Shown here: positions 1 through 6,260 of the stretch, one piece after another
Layout of the letters: each line of letters starts with the position of its first letter
Position numbering within the stretch: position 1 is the stretch's first letter
Assembly: GCA_035378985.1 (NCBI GenBank)
Contig: DAOSUR010000032.1
Coordinates: forward strand, 1-8,787
DNA from: Anaerohalosphaeraceae bacterium
GTDB taxonomy: Bacteria > Planctomycetota > Phycisphaerae > Sedimentisphaerales > Anaerohalosphaeraceae
Length of the DNA stretch: 8,787 nucleotides
Direction: 5' to 3'
Notes under the pieces: generated by a model
What the model was told of the DNA's origin: nothing
The model's database searches: none
The model's input: only the letters and a program-made list of their open reading frames with translations
Position numbers and translations under genes: made by a program

Positions 1-62
1 CAGAATCGCGGGACGGGCTGTGTTGGTTTCTTCTCAGTTTTTTCTCCCTCCAGCACATCCAT
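1..62 (-). CDS. possible start of a further gene, cut by the window edge
   Basis: An ATG at 62-60 opens a frame that runs off the left edge after about 20 codons. The visible peptide is hydrophilic (MDVLEGEKTEKKPTQPVPRF). There is no clear ribosome binding site, so this may be chance. The last bases (1-13) also resemble the SRDP region of the Rhs core with 5 nt missing, so the stretch may instead be the edge of another core fragment. Confidence 0.2.
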   Translation of the reverse strand, partial: MDVLEGEKTEKKPTQPVPRF

Positions 63-73
63 GCAAAGATAGA

Positions 74-259
74 TTATTTCTTGTTATGAGGATTTCTTTT
101 TCGGCCCAACATTTGAACCAGAACAATCATAAGAAATGCAAGAATCGGAATCTCAACCCAAATAACGCGGTCTTTTTCCACGGGCCACAGACGGACAATT
201 TCATAAGCCCCGCACAGCATTGCAAAAGCGACAAAAAGGATGGCTAATATTCGAATCAT
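74..259 (-). CDS. unit G candidate immunity protein, 61 aa, two membrane segments
   Basis: The ATG (259-257) follows the TAA of the unit G tip ORF (262-260) with no gap, so translation is probably coupled; no strong Shine-Dalgarno is visible. Residues about 3-24 and 35-51 are strongly hydrophobic, separated by a short charged loop (PVEKDRV), and the tail is basic (GRKRNPHNKK). I do not recognise a family. Position directly after an Rhs tip is the usual place for the cognate immunity gene. A small membrane protein would fit a tip that acts on the inner membrane, as the hydrophobic unit G tip may. Function is inferred from position only. Confidence 0.6.
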   Translation of the reverse strand: MIRILAILFVAFAMLCGAYEIVRLWPVEKDRVIWVEIPILAFLMIVLVQMLGRKRNPHNKK

Positions 260-533
260 TTAATTTCTTGGCAAGGATGTCCAAAAAGCATCGATTACAG
301 GACGGCCAAAATAATCACCGGGCAGGAAAATGGGCGGAGGCGGTTCAGGTGAAGGACACTGAAACGGTGGCAAGAGAGGCCAGACACAAATCCCTGCACA
401 AATAAGCCCCACTCCAACAATACACTTATCATGGGCGGGACCGGAAAATCGATAGCACCAAAAAGTTCCCACGGTAAAACACTTGACATAGCATTCAGTA
501 AAAGGCATTAGGCCGGATGGGTCAACGTAATTC

Positions 534-679
534 ACCGGATTGTTTTTTACGTACAAATACGGATGAAGGGCTTGGGGAGATTCATCCAGATTCAGATAGG
601 GCAGCAGCCAGCCGACAGTGCCCTGAAGCTGGACAGGTGCCAGAATCGGGTCGCGGGAGAGGAATCGGCCGAGGGCGGG
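534..679 (-). repeat. Rhs core repeat, lower segment (LAPVQ type), copy in unit G
   Basis: This 146-nt stretch is identical by eye to 4248-4393 (unit E). Related copies lie at about 6016-6115 (unit D, a few substitutions and one inserted base) and about 7868-7951 (unit B, clearly diverged). It encodes ILAPVQLQGTV to the KNNP motif just before the tip. DNA-level identity between cores that carry unrelated tips points to recent duplication or gene conversion. Confidence 0.9.
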
Positions 680-856
680 GGCGTAATAGCGGGCGCAGAG
701 AAAAATCAGGTTGTCCGCCTCGGGGAACCGGCTTTCGCCCGTGAAGCCGTAGGGATTGTCGGCTGTCCCCCAAACCCCCCGCACATTGCCGAACCCGTCA
801 TACATATAGGATACCATACGCTGCCCGAAGGCATCCGTCAACTGCCGCACCGACCC
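644..856 (-). repeat. Rhs core repeat, upper GC-rich segment, copy in unit G
   Basis: This stretch matches 7141-7353 (unit C) over 213 nt with a single mismatch (843 versus 7340). Shorter copies lie at 8441-8569 (unit A, one mismatch), about 6115-6239 (unit D) and about 1916-2035 (unit F, several substitutions). It encodes SVRQLTDAFG through FTGESRFPEADN to FLSRDPI. It is visibly richer in G+C than the adjoining tips and immunity genes. Confidence 0.9.
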
Positions 857-999
857 CAGCCCGTCATCATAATAAAATGCATCCAGCCGGCACAGTTCAT
901 ACGGATTAGATCATCCATAACTATATGTTGCCTGAATGACATCTGCATCGTCTGTTTCCACATATTGAAAAAGTTTTCGTTTATTTCTTCTGTGCCGTT

Positions 1000-1449
1000 T
1001 TATGGTTTCGTCATCCTGTAGATTGTATACTGTTCCCCGCGAACATCTATCATCATAACGCATGCTTGGCCATTCTCAAAGGAAACATCATAGAGAAAAA
1101 AATCTCCTCCCGGGAAAATGGTTTGTAATTCAAGTTTATAATCACATCTTGGAACACTATTGAGAGCGGTTTGAATTTCTTTTTTTACATCTTCTGATGT
1201 TATTGCAGAACTGTAGGGTATCGAAACGTTATTGGGCGCATTATTAATGATGTTTTTGATAAAGGTTCTGGCACCTCGATCTATCCAAGCATTTCGCACA
1301 AGAATAAAATCCCATAATACGCCCAGTAAGAATAAAATGGCAAAAAGGATTAAAAGGGAATTTCGAAGGGCAGGTCTCGATTTCATCCGCCAGACCAGCA
1401 TAATTCCGGTGATCAGAAGAACCAGATGAATCAAGACCAGCAGGATCAT
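1000..1449 (-). CDS. unit F candidate immunity protein, 149 aa, N-terminal membrane pair
   Basis: The ATG at 1449-1447 is preceded by a good ribosome binding site (GAAGGA, 7 nt upstream) and lies 44 nt after the stop of the unit F tip. Residues about 2-20 and 30-50 form two hydrophobic segments. The remaining 95 or so residues are polar (TFIKNIINNAPNN, SEDVKKEIQTAL, PGGDFFLYDVSF) and look like a small globular domain outside the membrane. The ORF ends with TAA at 1002-1000, and the unit G core remnant begins within a few bases. I recognise no family. Immunity function is inferred from its place behind an Rhs tip. Confidence 0.65.
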   Translation of the reverse strand: MILLVLIHLVLLITGIMLVWRMKSRPALRNSLLILFAILFLLGVLWDFILVRNAWIDRGARTFIKNIINNAPNNVSIPYSSAITSEDVKKEIQTALNSVPRCDYKLELQTIFPGGDFFLYDVSFENGQACVMMIDVRGEQYTIYRMTKP

Positions 1450-1493
1450 TTTGTTTTCCTTCGATCAACAGGATTATCTTGTTCTAAAAGCAG

Positions 1494-2066
1494 TTAATGA
1501 TAATCATCCATCGAACAGCATTCTTCACAGCTTTGGTTTGAAGAACAAGGTTTGGCACAGTCCCTGCCTTTCGCTTCTGTCTTTCGATCTCTTGGATAAT
1601 CACGAAACCATTCTCCTGCCTTATGTCCAAATCCTGCAATCCAGGCGCACACCGAATCTTGCTTTTTCGCTAACTCACATGCCACAACACAATGCATCAT
1701 GCCATGTACGCCATACCATGGTTGCGTTGCAGCCCAATTCGCTAATTTTCTTGCCTCACGCCAACAATCCATCATCAGCTCTCCAAGGGAAGGCGAAGGC
1801 GGAGTCCAAGGGTATGGGCTTGGGGCAGTGTATGGGAATAATCCTAATGAATCACTGCGATTTATGAGATTATTCGTAACATATTCATAAAGATTCATGC
1901 TATACTCATATCCAATCGGGTCGCGGGAGAGGAATCGGCCGAGGGCGGAGGCGTAATAGCGGGCGCGGAGATAAATCAGGTTGTCCGCCTCGGGGAACCG
2001 GCTTTCGCCCGTGAAGCCGTAGGGATTGTCGGCCGTTTTAGCACACCTGTTCATACGGTAATCCAT
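1494..2066 (-). CDS. unit F: displaced Rhs core fragment with Cys-rich tip
   Basis: Homology to the core starts abruptly at TADNPYGFTGESRFP (about 2036), right after the TAA (2040-2038) of the preceding gene. An ATG at 2066 would start inside that gene, so the true start is uncertain and there may be none. The core reads ARYYASALGRFLSRDPIG, YEYSMNLYEYVTNN, then DSLG-L where the other units have DPxG. Substitutions against the other cores (ASA for APA, YLRA for FLCA) make this the more diverged copy. The tip of about 115 residues has a Pro-rich linker, then GVHGMMHCVVACELAKK, a hydrophobic AWIAGFG, CAKPC and a terminal CxxCC cluster (SCEECCSMDDY). It looks like a recurring Cys-rich Rhs tip, but I cannot name the activity. 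Confidence 0.75.
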   Translation of the reverse strand: MDYRMNRCAKTADNPYGFTGESRFPEADNLIYLRARYYASALGRFLSRDPIGYEYSMNLYEYVTNNLINRSDSLGLFPYTAPSPYPWTPPSPSLGELMMDCWREARKLANWAATQPWYGVHGMMHCVVACELAKKQDSVCAWIAGFGHKAGEWFRDYPRDRKTEAKGRDCAKPCSSNQSCEECCSMDDYH

Positions 2067-2832
2067 TCAGCCGCTCTGCCGTCATGGCTTTATATCTTTT
2101 TAACTCTCTTCTGAACAGGAAGGCGAAAAAGACAGCAAGACAAAAGAAAAACCCGGTGAGCACCCATAAGAAAATCTTATCCGAAAACAACCAAAGAAGA
2201 CCTGACGGCTGGTTTTCTGTGGAAAAAACACGAACCGCTAAAGACAAAGACCACAGAATCCCTATGAATTCCAGCATCCGTTCGGCATCCTTTCTCTTGC
2301 CGCGGCGAATCTTGGACAGGACAATGCTGCCTGCCCCTAACCAGGAGCAAGCCATCAGAAGAACGGCCGTCACAGTAAAAACGGGATGCTCGTTCAGCCA
2401 GAGTGCCGGACCCTGCCTGAAAAACAGCAAAGCCCATATCAGAAAGTAAACCAGCATCAGCAAACCGGCCGAACGGCTCAAAACCCTCTTCAGAGATGTC
2501 CGGGTGCGGGTCTGTTTTTGTGAATCCCTCTTCTTCTGTAAATCCAGATACTCTGAAGCGGTCAGAAACGCAAAAAGTCCCAAAACAAAAAGAAGGTACG
2601 GAGAATCAGCCCATCGTGGGCCTGGAGCAATAAAGCAGATTACGGCGGCGATAAAAAGACCTTCCGCTGACCACAAAAGAAACCGGAGCCAGGGAGGAAA
2701 CCGGTCTCTGTGTAAAAACGGAAACCGTTCTGATATCCTGGCGTAATAATGGAGGAAAAAGACAAACAAAAGAGCCAAGAGAACAATCCATAAATACCCT
2801 GTCAGATTTTGGGTTTCTGCCGCTGTAATCAT
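2038..2832 (-). CDS. polytopic membrane protein, orphan candidate immunity protein, paralogue of the unit E gene
   Basis: The start is taken as the ATG at 2832-2830. It overlaps the TGA of the upstream gene (ATGA) and has GAGGA upstream, which beats the TTG at 2856. The product is 264 aa with about seven hydrophobic segments (near residues 11-29, 49-68, 75-94, 120-137, 150-170, and two in the last 90). It shares clear blocks with the unit E membrane protein: IAPGPRWADSPYLL against LLAPGIQWSDSPYILL, and LEFIGILWSLSL against TKILGYL-stop-GISL. No tip lies directly upstream, so it is either an orphan immunity gene kept after loss of its toxin or a second copy supporting unit E. The family is not one I can name. 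Confidence 0.7.
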   Translation of the reverse strand: MITAAETQNLTGYLWIVLLALLFVFFLHYYARISERFPFLHRDRFPPWLRFLLWSAEGLFIAAVICFIAPGPRWADSPYLLFVLGLFAFLTASEYLDLQKKRDSQKQTRTRTSLKRVLSRSAGLLMLVYFLIWALLFFRQGPALWLNEHPVFTVTAVLLMACSWLGAGSIVLSKIRRGKRKDAERMLEFIGILWSLSLAVRVFSTENQPSGLLWLFSDKIFLWVLTGFFFCLAVFFAFLFRRELKRYKAMTAERLNGLPYEQVC

Positions 2833-3221
2833 GTTCGTTTCCTCTTCTCTTTCCAATTCTTTGGGATGAATAGAATGAGGAGGTTTCCGAGAAATATAAG
2901 AAGGAGAACTTTTGAAAATGAGTTAAAAAACGATGCATTGCCGCTGTAAAACAGAAAACCAATCGCATAGAAAAAGAGCAGAATAGATGAAATCCACACG
3001 ACAAACCATCTTGTTTTTCTATCAGATGGACGGCAAAGTGAAACGATTATGGCCGCTGCTGCACTCCTGAACCTTGCAAGCATTTTTTGAAACCATATGG
3101 TGAACCTCAAAATGCTGTATTGTTTCCGTGCATTACCATTCAATGCACGGTCGATGTGAACAAAAGGCCAATACCGCTCCAAAATCCATTCCCAATCTGA
3201 TGCCAATTCCTGCTGCGACAT
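2829..3221 (-). CDS. small membrane protein, translationally coupled to the next gene
   Basis: The stop overlaps the next start as ATGA (2832-2829), a strong sign that both genes are expressed together. The ATG at 3221-3219 gives 130 aa, but its ribosome binding site is weak; a TTG at 3251 in the same frame is the alternative. The first 70 residues are polar and aromatic-rich (DWEWILERYWPF). Residues about 73-92 and 104-120 are hydrophobic, and the C-terminus is very basic (KNWKEKRKRT). A second open frame (3393-3133) overlaps the 5' part, so the N-terminal half may have suffered a frameshift near the T-run at 3165-3162. Unknown family; possibly a remnant of another immunity gene. Confidence 0.5.
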   Translation of the reverse strand: MSQQELASDWEWILERYWPFVHIDRALNGNARKQYSILRFTIWFQKMLARFRSAAAAIIVSLCRPSDRKTRWFVVWISSILLFFYAIGFLFYSGNASFFNSFSKVLLLIFLGNLLILFIPKNWKEKRKRT

Positions 3222-3260
3222 ACACTGAAACCAAGGGTTTCTGTTGCACAAGGACGGTAT

Positions 3261-3947
3261 TTATCCGGTTTCCTTCAGCGCGAATAGCCATACCCATATA
3301 TTCAGTATAATCAGGAATACGGTGGGGATTATTATCCAGACAAGCAACAATTGACGGAAGGATATTGAAAGCAAAGAGTGCAGCACGTTCTCCTCAAAAA
3401 AGGCGCAAAGAAACAAAGAAATTCCTCATAGATATCCTAAAATCTTCGTTAGAGTTGATTTTACTTCCTGCTTTTGACTCTCATACAATCCCAATCCTCC
3501 ACCAAGCAAAATAGATAACATCAGGGGTACGAATAGACTGCCAGCGAATGGCCATCTTTGTAACAGCCAAACTCCTGAAGTCTCTTTATAAAAAATCAGC
3601 CACAATACAATAATTCCGTAAATGAAACTCAATTCGATACCTGAGATTGCTATTTGGTTCCAATAGCGAGTTTTTGTCTGGCTATTTTTCTTTTCAGTAG
3701 TCCATAAGACTCCCAATAAACACAGTGTAAGAAGGATGTAGGGCGAGTCTGACCATTGAATGCCGGGAGCCAACAAAGCCATTAAAGAAGGAACAGATAA
3801 TAACACCCCCAAATATCCGATTCGTGAAACAGTCTTGGATTTACTGCTCATTTGTCTTAACAGAAAACTTGTTTTTTGAAAAAAAACAGGAATAATCAAA
3901 AGACCGGCAAAACAAAACAGCAAATAAAACAAGTCTCTAATCTGCAT
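3261..3947 (-). pseudogene. unit E candidate immunity membrane protein, interrupted by an in-frame TGA
   Basis: The ATG at 3947-3945 has GAGGA 6 nt upstream and lies 23 nt after the unit E tip stop. The frame runs 173 codons to TGA (3428-3426). The same frame then stays open for another 54 codons to TAA (3263-3261). Those codons are hydrophobic and line up with the C-terminal part of the paralogue at 2038-2832. The TGA falls exactly where the paralogue has Trp (GILWSLSL versus GYL-stop-GISL), so TGG to TGA is the simplest explanation. The full form would be 228 residues with about six membrane segments. As it stands it gives a 173-aa truncated product, unless the stop is read through. Immunity function is inferred from position. 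Confidence 0.7.
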
Positions 3948-3970
3948 ACCAAATCCTCATTTGTGCTTTG

Positions 3971-4426
3971 TTAATATACTGCAGGCAGGTTATCACATGC
4001 TGCCATACAAGCTGCTGTTGCTGCTCCACCCAATATACGACAAGCCCACATCTGTCCACCTGTTAACAAACTACATCCTCCAATCCAAGTTGCTCCTAAA
4101 GCACCACACGCCATTTTACAGGATGTCCGTGGGGATGGTGCCCAAGCTCCCTTACACACGCTGGGCACGGTTGGCGGGACGGCCGGTGTGGGATAAATAC
4201 CGGGAAGAAAAATCGGGTCCAAAAGCCCCAGCGGATCTGCGGAGTTTACCGGATTGTTTTTTACGTACAAATACGGATGAAGGGCTTGGGGAGATTCATC
4301 CAGATTCAGATAGGGCAGCAGCCAGCCGACAGTGCCCTGAAGCTGGACAGGTGCCAGAATCGGGTCGCGGGAGAGGAATCGGCCGAGGGCGGGAGGGCAA
4401 CTCCGGTTCGGAAGACAGGCAAGCAT
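3971..4426 (-). CDS. unit E: displaced Rhs core fragment with Cys-rich hydrophobic tip
   Basis: The ATG at 4426-4424 has AAGG upstream and opens 151 aa; a TTG at 4510 is a weaker alternative. Core homology begins at PPALGRFLSRDP (from 4393) and is identical in DNA to unit G down to KNNPVN. The junction is then ADPLG-L. The tip of about 85 residues starts with DPIFLPGIY and a Pro-rich linker, then has Cys in the pattern CKMAC-X10-C-X10-C-X10-CMAAC in a Gly/Ala-rich hydrophobic setting. This layout matches the unit G tip (CX3C at both ends, two single Cys between). It resembles a small membrane-active, disulfide-stabilised toxin, but this is inference and I recognise no named family. Confidence 0.75.
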   Translation of the reverse strand: MLACLPNRSCPPALGRFLSRDPILAPVQLQGTVGWLLPYLNLDESPQALHPYLYVKNNPVNSADPLGLLDPIFLPGIYPTPAVPPTVPSVCKGAWAPSPRTSCKMACGALGATWIGGCSLLTGGQMWACRILGGAATAACMAACDNLPAVY

Positions 4427-4460
4427 TTTAGGAACCTTTATTAGAATCCTTTGGCTGTTC

Positions 4461-4480
4461 AAAGGAGTCCTCTGCAGGAA
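4461..4480. repeat. 20-bp imperfect direct repeat, copy 1
   Basis: It matches 4621-4640 at 18 of 20 positions (AAAGGAGTCCTCTGCAGGAA here; the other copy differs at positions 7 and 18). The two copies flank the degenerate stretch between units D and E. They may mark a duplication or deletion end. Confidence 0.6.
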
Positions 4481-4481
4481 G

Positions 4482-4658
4482 CTAGTCCTTTTTGAAAAAC
4501 TCTTCCTCAACTATTAAACAGACAGAAGATAGAATAATCAATACGTAGACAAAGATTGTACATGCAACAGAGCATTTCACTCCCAGCCGGGGAAGCAGAA
4601 AAAAACGTTGACTGAAAGAAAAAGGACTCCTCTGCAGAAATGAAAGAATACTTTTTTC
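4482..4658 (-). pseudogene. probable remnant of a small membrane protein gene
   Basis: About 58 codons are open here, from just after a TAA (4661-4659) to a TAG (4484-4482). The last 30 codons give a clean hydrophobic segment (CTIFVYVLIILSSVCLIV) followed by an acidic-basic tail (EEEFFKKD). There is no ATG in frame with a ribosome binding site; a GTG at 4580-4578 is the best start. A different frame just upstream also begins with an ATG and a hydrophobic run (MFRIKKKVFFHFCRGVLFL). The stretch therefore looks like a frameshifted small membrane gene, perhaps an immunity gene whose toxin has gone. The 4430-4770 region holds nothing else I can support. Confidence 0.3.
4621..4640. repeat. 20-bp imperfect direct repeat, copy 2
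   Basis: Partner of 4461-4480, 160 bp away, differing at two positions. It includes the palindrome CTGCAG and the near-palindrome AGGACTCCT. Confidence 0.6.
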
Positions 4659-4773
4659 TTAATGCGGAACATTTTTGAATAATCGACTTGTTTTCCTTTT
4701 TCTGCCTCATCTCATTAAGTCCCGAGGCACTTCTACAATCGATTGCCGGAAGGGACTTCGATATCAGCAATCC

Positions 4774-5715
4774 TCACAAAATTTCCCGAATGGACTTTTC
4801 TAAAAACGGTTCATACTTTTTGACCTTTCCATCCGGCTCATACACTTCTATCGAGTAGTCCGGATAGAACAGCCACACACCGCCCTGGGGCCGGGGTCCC
4901 AGACTGATGGGCATTTCTTTTAGACGGACTTGAGTCATTCGACTGCCCTGACTTGTATAACATTCCAGAGAAGGAACCTCTTTTTGAAAAAGCAGCCATA
5001 TCGTATCTCGGCTCAGGCACAAATCCCTCCAACAGATTCCGCTTCTGATTTGTCCCTCCGGCCATTCCAGCAGATAAAATTCTTCGCCTGCTTTTCGGCC
5101 AAAAATAAAATGACGATTCGGCCGCTGCCCTACATACAAGAGATTGTCCTTGCCGTGCTTTTCCTGCAGGCGGAAACATCCTCCCTCATAGGTGTAAAGA
5201 GAGGTTCTTGTAATCACCTGCGGCCGGCCGGTCTCGCTTTCAAAAAGCCCAAAGGGCCATTCCGGCAAAGGAACAGTTCTTATCTCCTTTGTTCCTAAAT
5301 CAACAAACGCAAAGACATAGGTGGGCTCTGTTCCGCACTGTAAGCCGCCGAGCCATACCTGTTTCCGCCCGGGACTGAAGAAACTGACGTGAAACAAAAA
5401 ATCATCCGGCAAATCAATCCGATTTTTCCGGGCGGAAGCGATGCCCCCCCAGAGTACAGAATGAAAGGTGCAGACAACGATTTGGTTGGTTTCCTCCAAT
5501 GAATCAATCCCGATAAAAGGATGCTGGAGAACCATTCGCCCGCTGTATTCTCCCTTTTTCCAGAAGAGCACGACAGGCAGATTGCGAGGTTGTTTCAACG
5601 GATGGACCAGATAAGCAATATAATCCTTTTCATTTGTAAAAGATGCTAACCTTATTACCCGGATCCGACTTCGCCTGGCTTTCCAACATCTTAGAGTGGT
5701 AAACAGATTCAGCAT
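4774..5715 (-). CDS. unit D candidate immunity protein, 313 aa, soluble, possibly a beta-propeller
   Basis: The ATG at 5715-5713 lies 9 nt after the TAG of the unit D tip, with AGAGG just upstream. It is the largest intact gene in the window. There is no signal peptide or membrane segment. The sequence is rich in aromatic and Gly residues, with repeated short strand-turn units (VWLGGLQCG, YVFAFVDLGTKEI, SLYTYEGGCFRL, HFIFGRKAGEEFYLLEW, GGVWLFYPDYSIEVYEPDG). This is the texture of an irregular beta-propeller. It would act in the cytoplasm. I do not recognise a specific family. The immunity role is inferred from the tight spacing behind the tip. Alternatively it could be an unrelated cargo gene. 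Confidence 0.6.
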   Translation of the reverse strand: MLNLFTTLRCWKARRSRIRVIRLASFTNEKDYIAYLVHPLKQPRNLPVVLFWKKGEYSGRMVLQHPFIGIDSLEETNQIVVCTFHSVLWGGIASARKNRIDLPDDFLFHVSFFSPGRKQVWLGGLQCGTEPTYVFAFVDLGTKEIRTVPLPEWPFGLFESETGRPQVITRTSLYTYEGGCFRLQEKHGKDNLLYVGQRPNRHFIFGRKAGEEFYLLEWPEGQIRSGICWRDLCLSRDTIWLLFQKEVPSLECYTSQGSRMTQVRLKEMPISLGPRPQGGVWLFYPDYSIEVYEPDGKVKKYEPFLEKSIREIL

Positions 5716-5724
5716 AAGGAACCT

Positions 5725-6239
5725 CTACAATAAACTCCCGATCCAGTCGATAATTTTTCTTAAGACAGGCGGCACTTTATTGTCCATACCCTTCAGGGTC
5801 TCTTCAATAGCCCAGATGTTGTTATAACTTCCGCATCCGGAAGGATTATTGGTATAGATATTCCAACAGTTTACATAACAAGATTCTAAAAAGTTTTTTA
5901 CGGCTGCTGCATTCCACTTCTGCCTGCTTGCATAAGCGTTACAGGCTTCATAACAAAGGTTGACATCCTTAGCAGCCAACCCCATAGGATCTATGTAACG
6001 AAGGGGATTATTCATTCCATACAAATACGGATGGAGAGCTTGGGGAGATTCATCCAGATTCAGGTAGGGCAGCAGCCAGCCTACAGTGCCCTGAAGCTGG
6101 ACAGGTGCCAGAAATCGGGTCGCGGGAGAGGAATCGGCCGAGGGCGGGGGCGTAATAGCGGGCGCAGAGAAAAATCAGGTTGTCCGCCTCGGGGAACCGG
6201 CTTTCGCCCGTGAAGCCGTAGGGATTGTCGGCTGTCCCC
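5725..6239 (-). pseudogene. unit D: displaced Rhs core with Cys-containing tip, 1-nt frameshift
   Basis: The core begins at the GTADNPYGFTGESR motif (6239), about 20 nt after the stop of the preceding gene (6263-6261). It runs to FLSRDPI; an extra A within 6112-6114 (GAAATCGGG on the plus strand where other copies have GAATCGGG) then shifts the frame. In the second frame it continues LAPVQLQGTVGWLLPYLN, HPYLYGMNNP and YIDPMG-L. The tip of about 84 residues has two CX3C pairs (CYEAC, then 20 residues, CYVNC), a central polar helix-like stretch and an amphipathic end (VLRKIIDWIGSLL). The function is unknown. The shift separates tip from core, so this tip cannot be made as a fusion unless repaired by recombination. 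Confidence 0.8.
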
Positions 6240-6260
6240 GGAGAAAAATTATCTGCAAAC

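Larger units (their letters stand above)
260..985 (-). pseudogene. unit G: displaced Rhs core with Cys-rich tip, frame-damaged upstream
   Basis: This is the longest core piece here. From its 5' end it reads QYVETDDADVIQATYSYG, then GLGSVRQLTDAFGQRMV, YMYDGFGNVRG, NPYGFTGESR, RYYAPALGRFLSRDP, then ILAPVQLQGTV, LNLDESPQALHPYLY and finally VDPSG-L, the usual Rhs tip junction. The last 196 codons (from a GTG at 850) are open. Upstream, TGA at 913-911 interrupts the frame. Between about 873 and 917 the expected motif DLIRMNCAG lies in another frame, so two small indels are likely. The tip after DPSG has about 90 residues, with Cys in the pattern CYVKC-X7-C-X10-C-X7-CAGIC inside a hydrophobic Gly/Val-rich stretch, then a Pro-rich tail containing PIFLPG. 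The tip family is unknown. No full-length N-terminus precedes it, so it is a silent or orphan tip. Confidence 0.8.

Noticed and set aside
400..470. HDKC in the unit G tip as a phospholipase A2 active site
   Set aside because: Only the HD-x-C is present. The preceding CC pair, the Ca-binding loop and the later Asp/Tyr are not seen.
563..1021. Long plus-strand open frames opposite the core copies
   Set aside because: They are the reverse complement of the GC-rich core and recur with every core copy; the minus frame carries the Rhs motifs.
3426..3428. UGA read as Trp or selenocysteine by the organism
   Set aside because: Other genes here appear to end at TGA (2829-2831, about 4774-4776), and no selenocysteine element could be supported. 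A nonsense change is simpler.
5295..5507. Other minus-strand open frames inside the 313-aa gene and the membrane genes
   Set aside because: They lie wholly within better supported genes, have no ribosome binding sites and show no family motifs.
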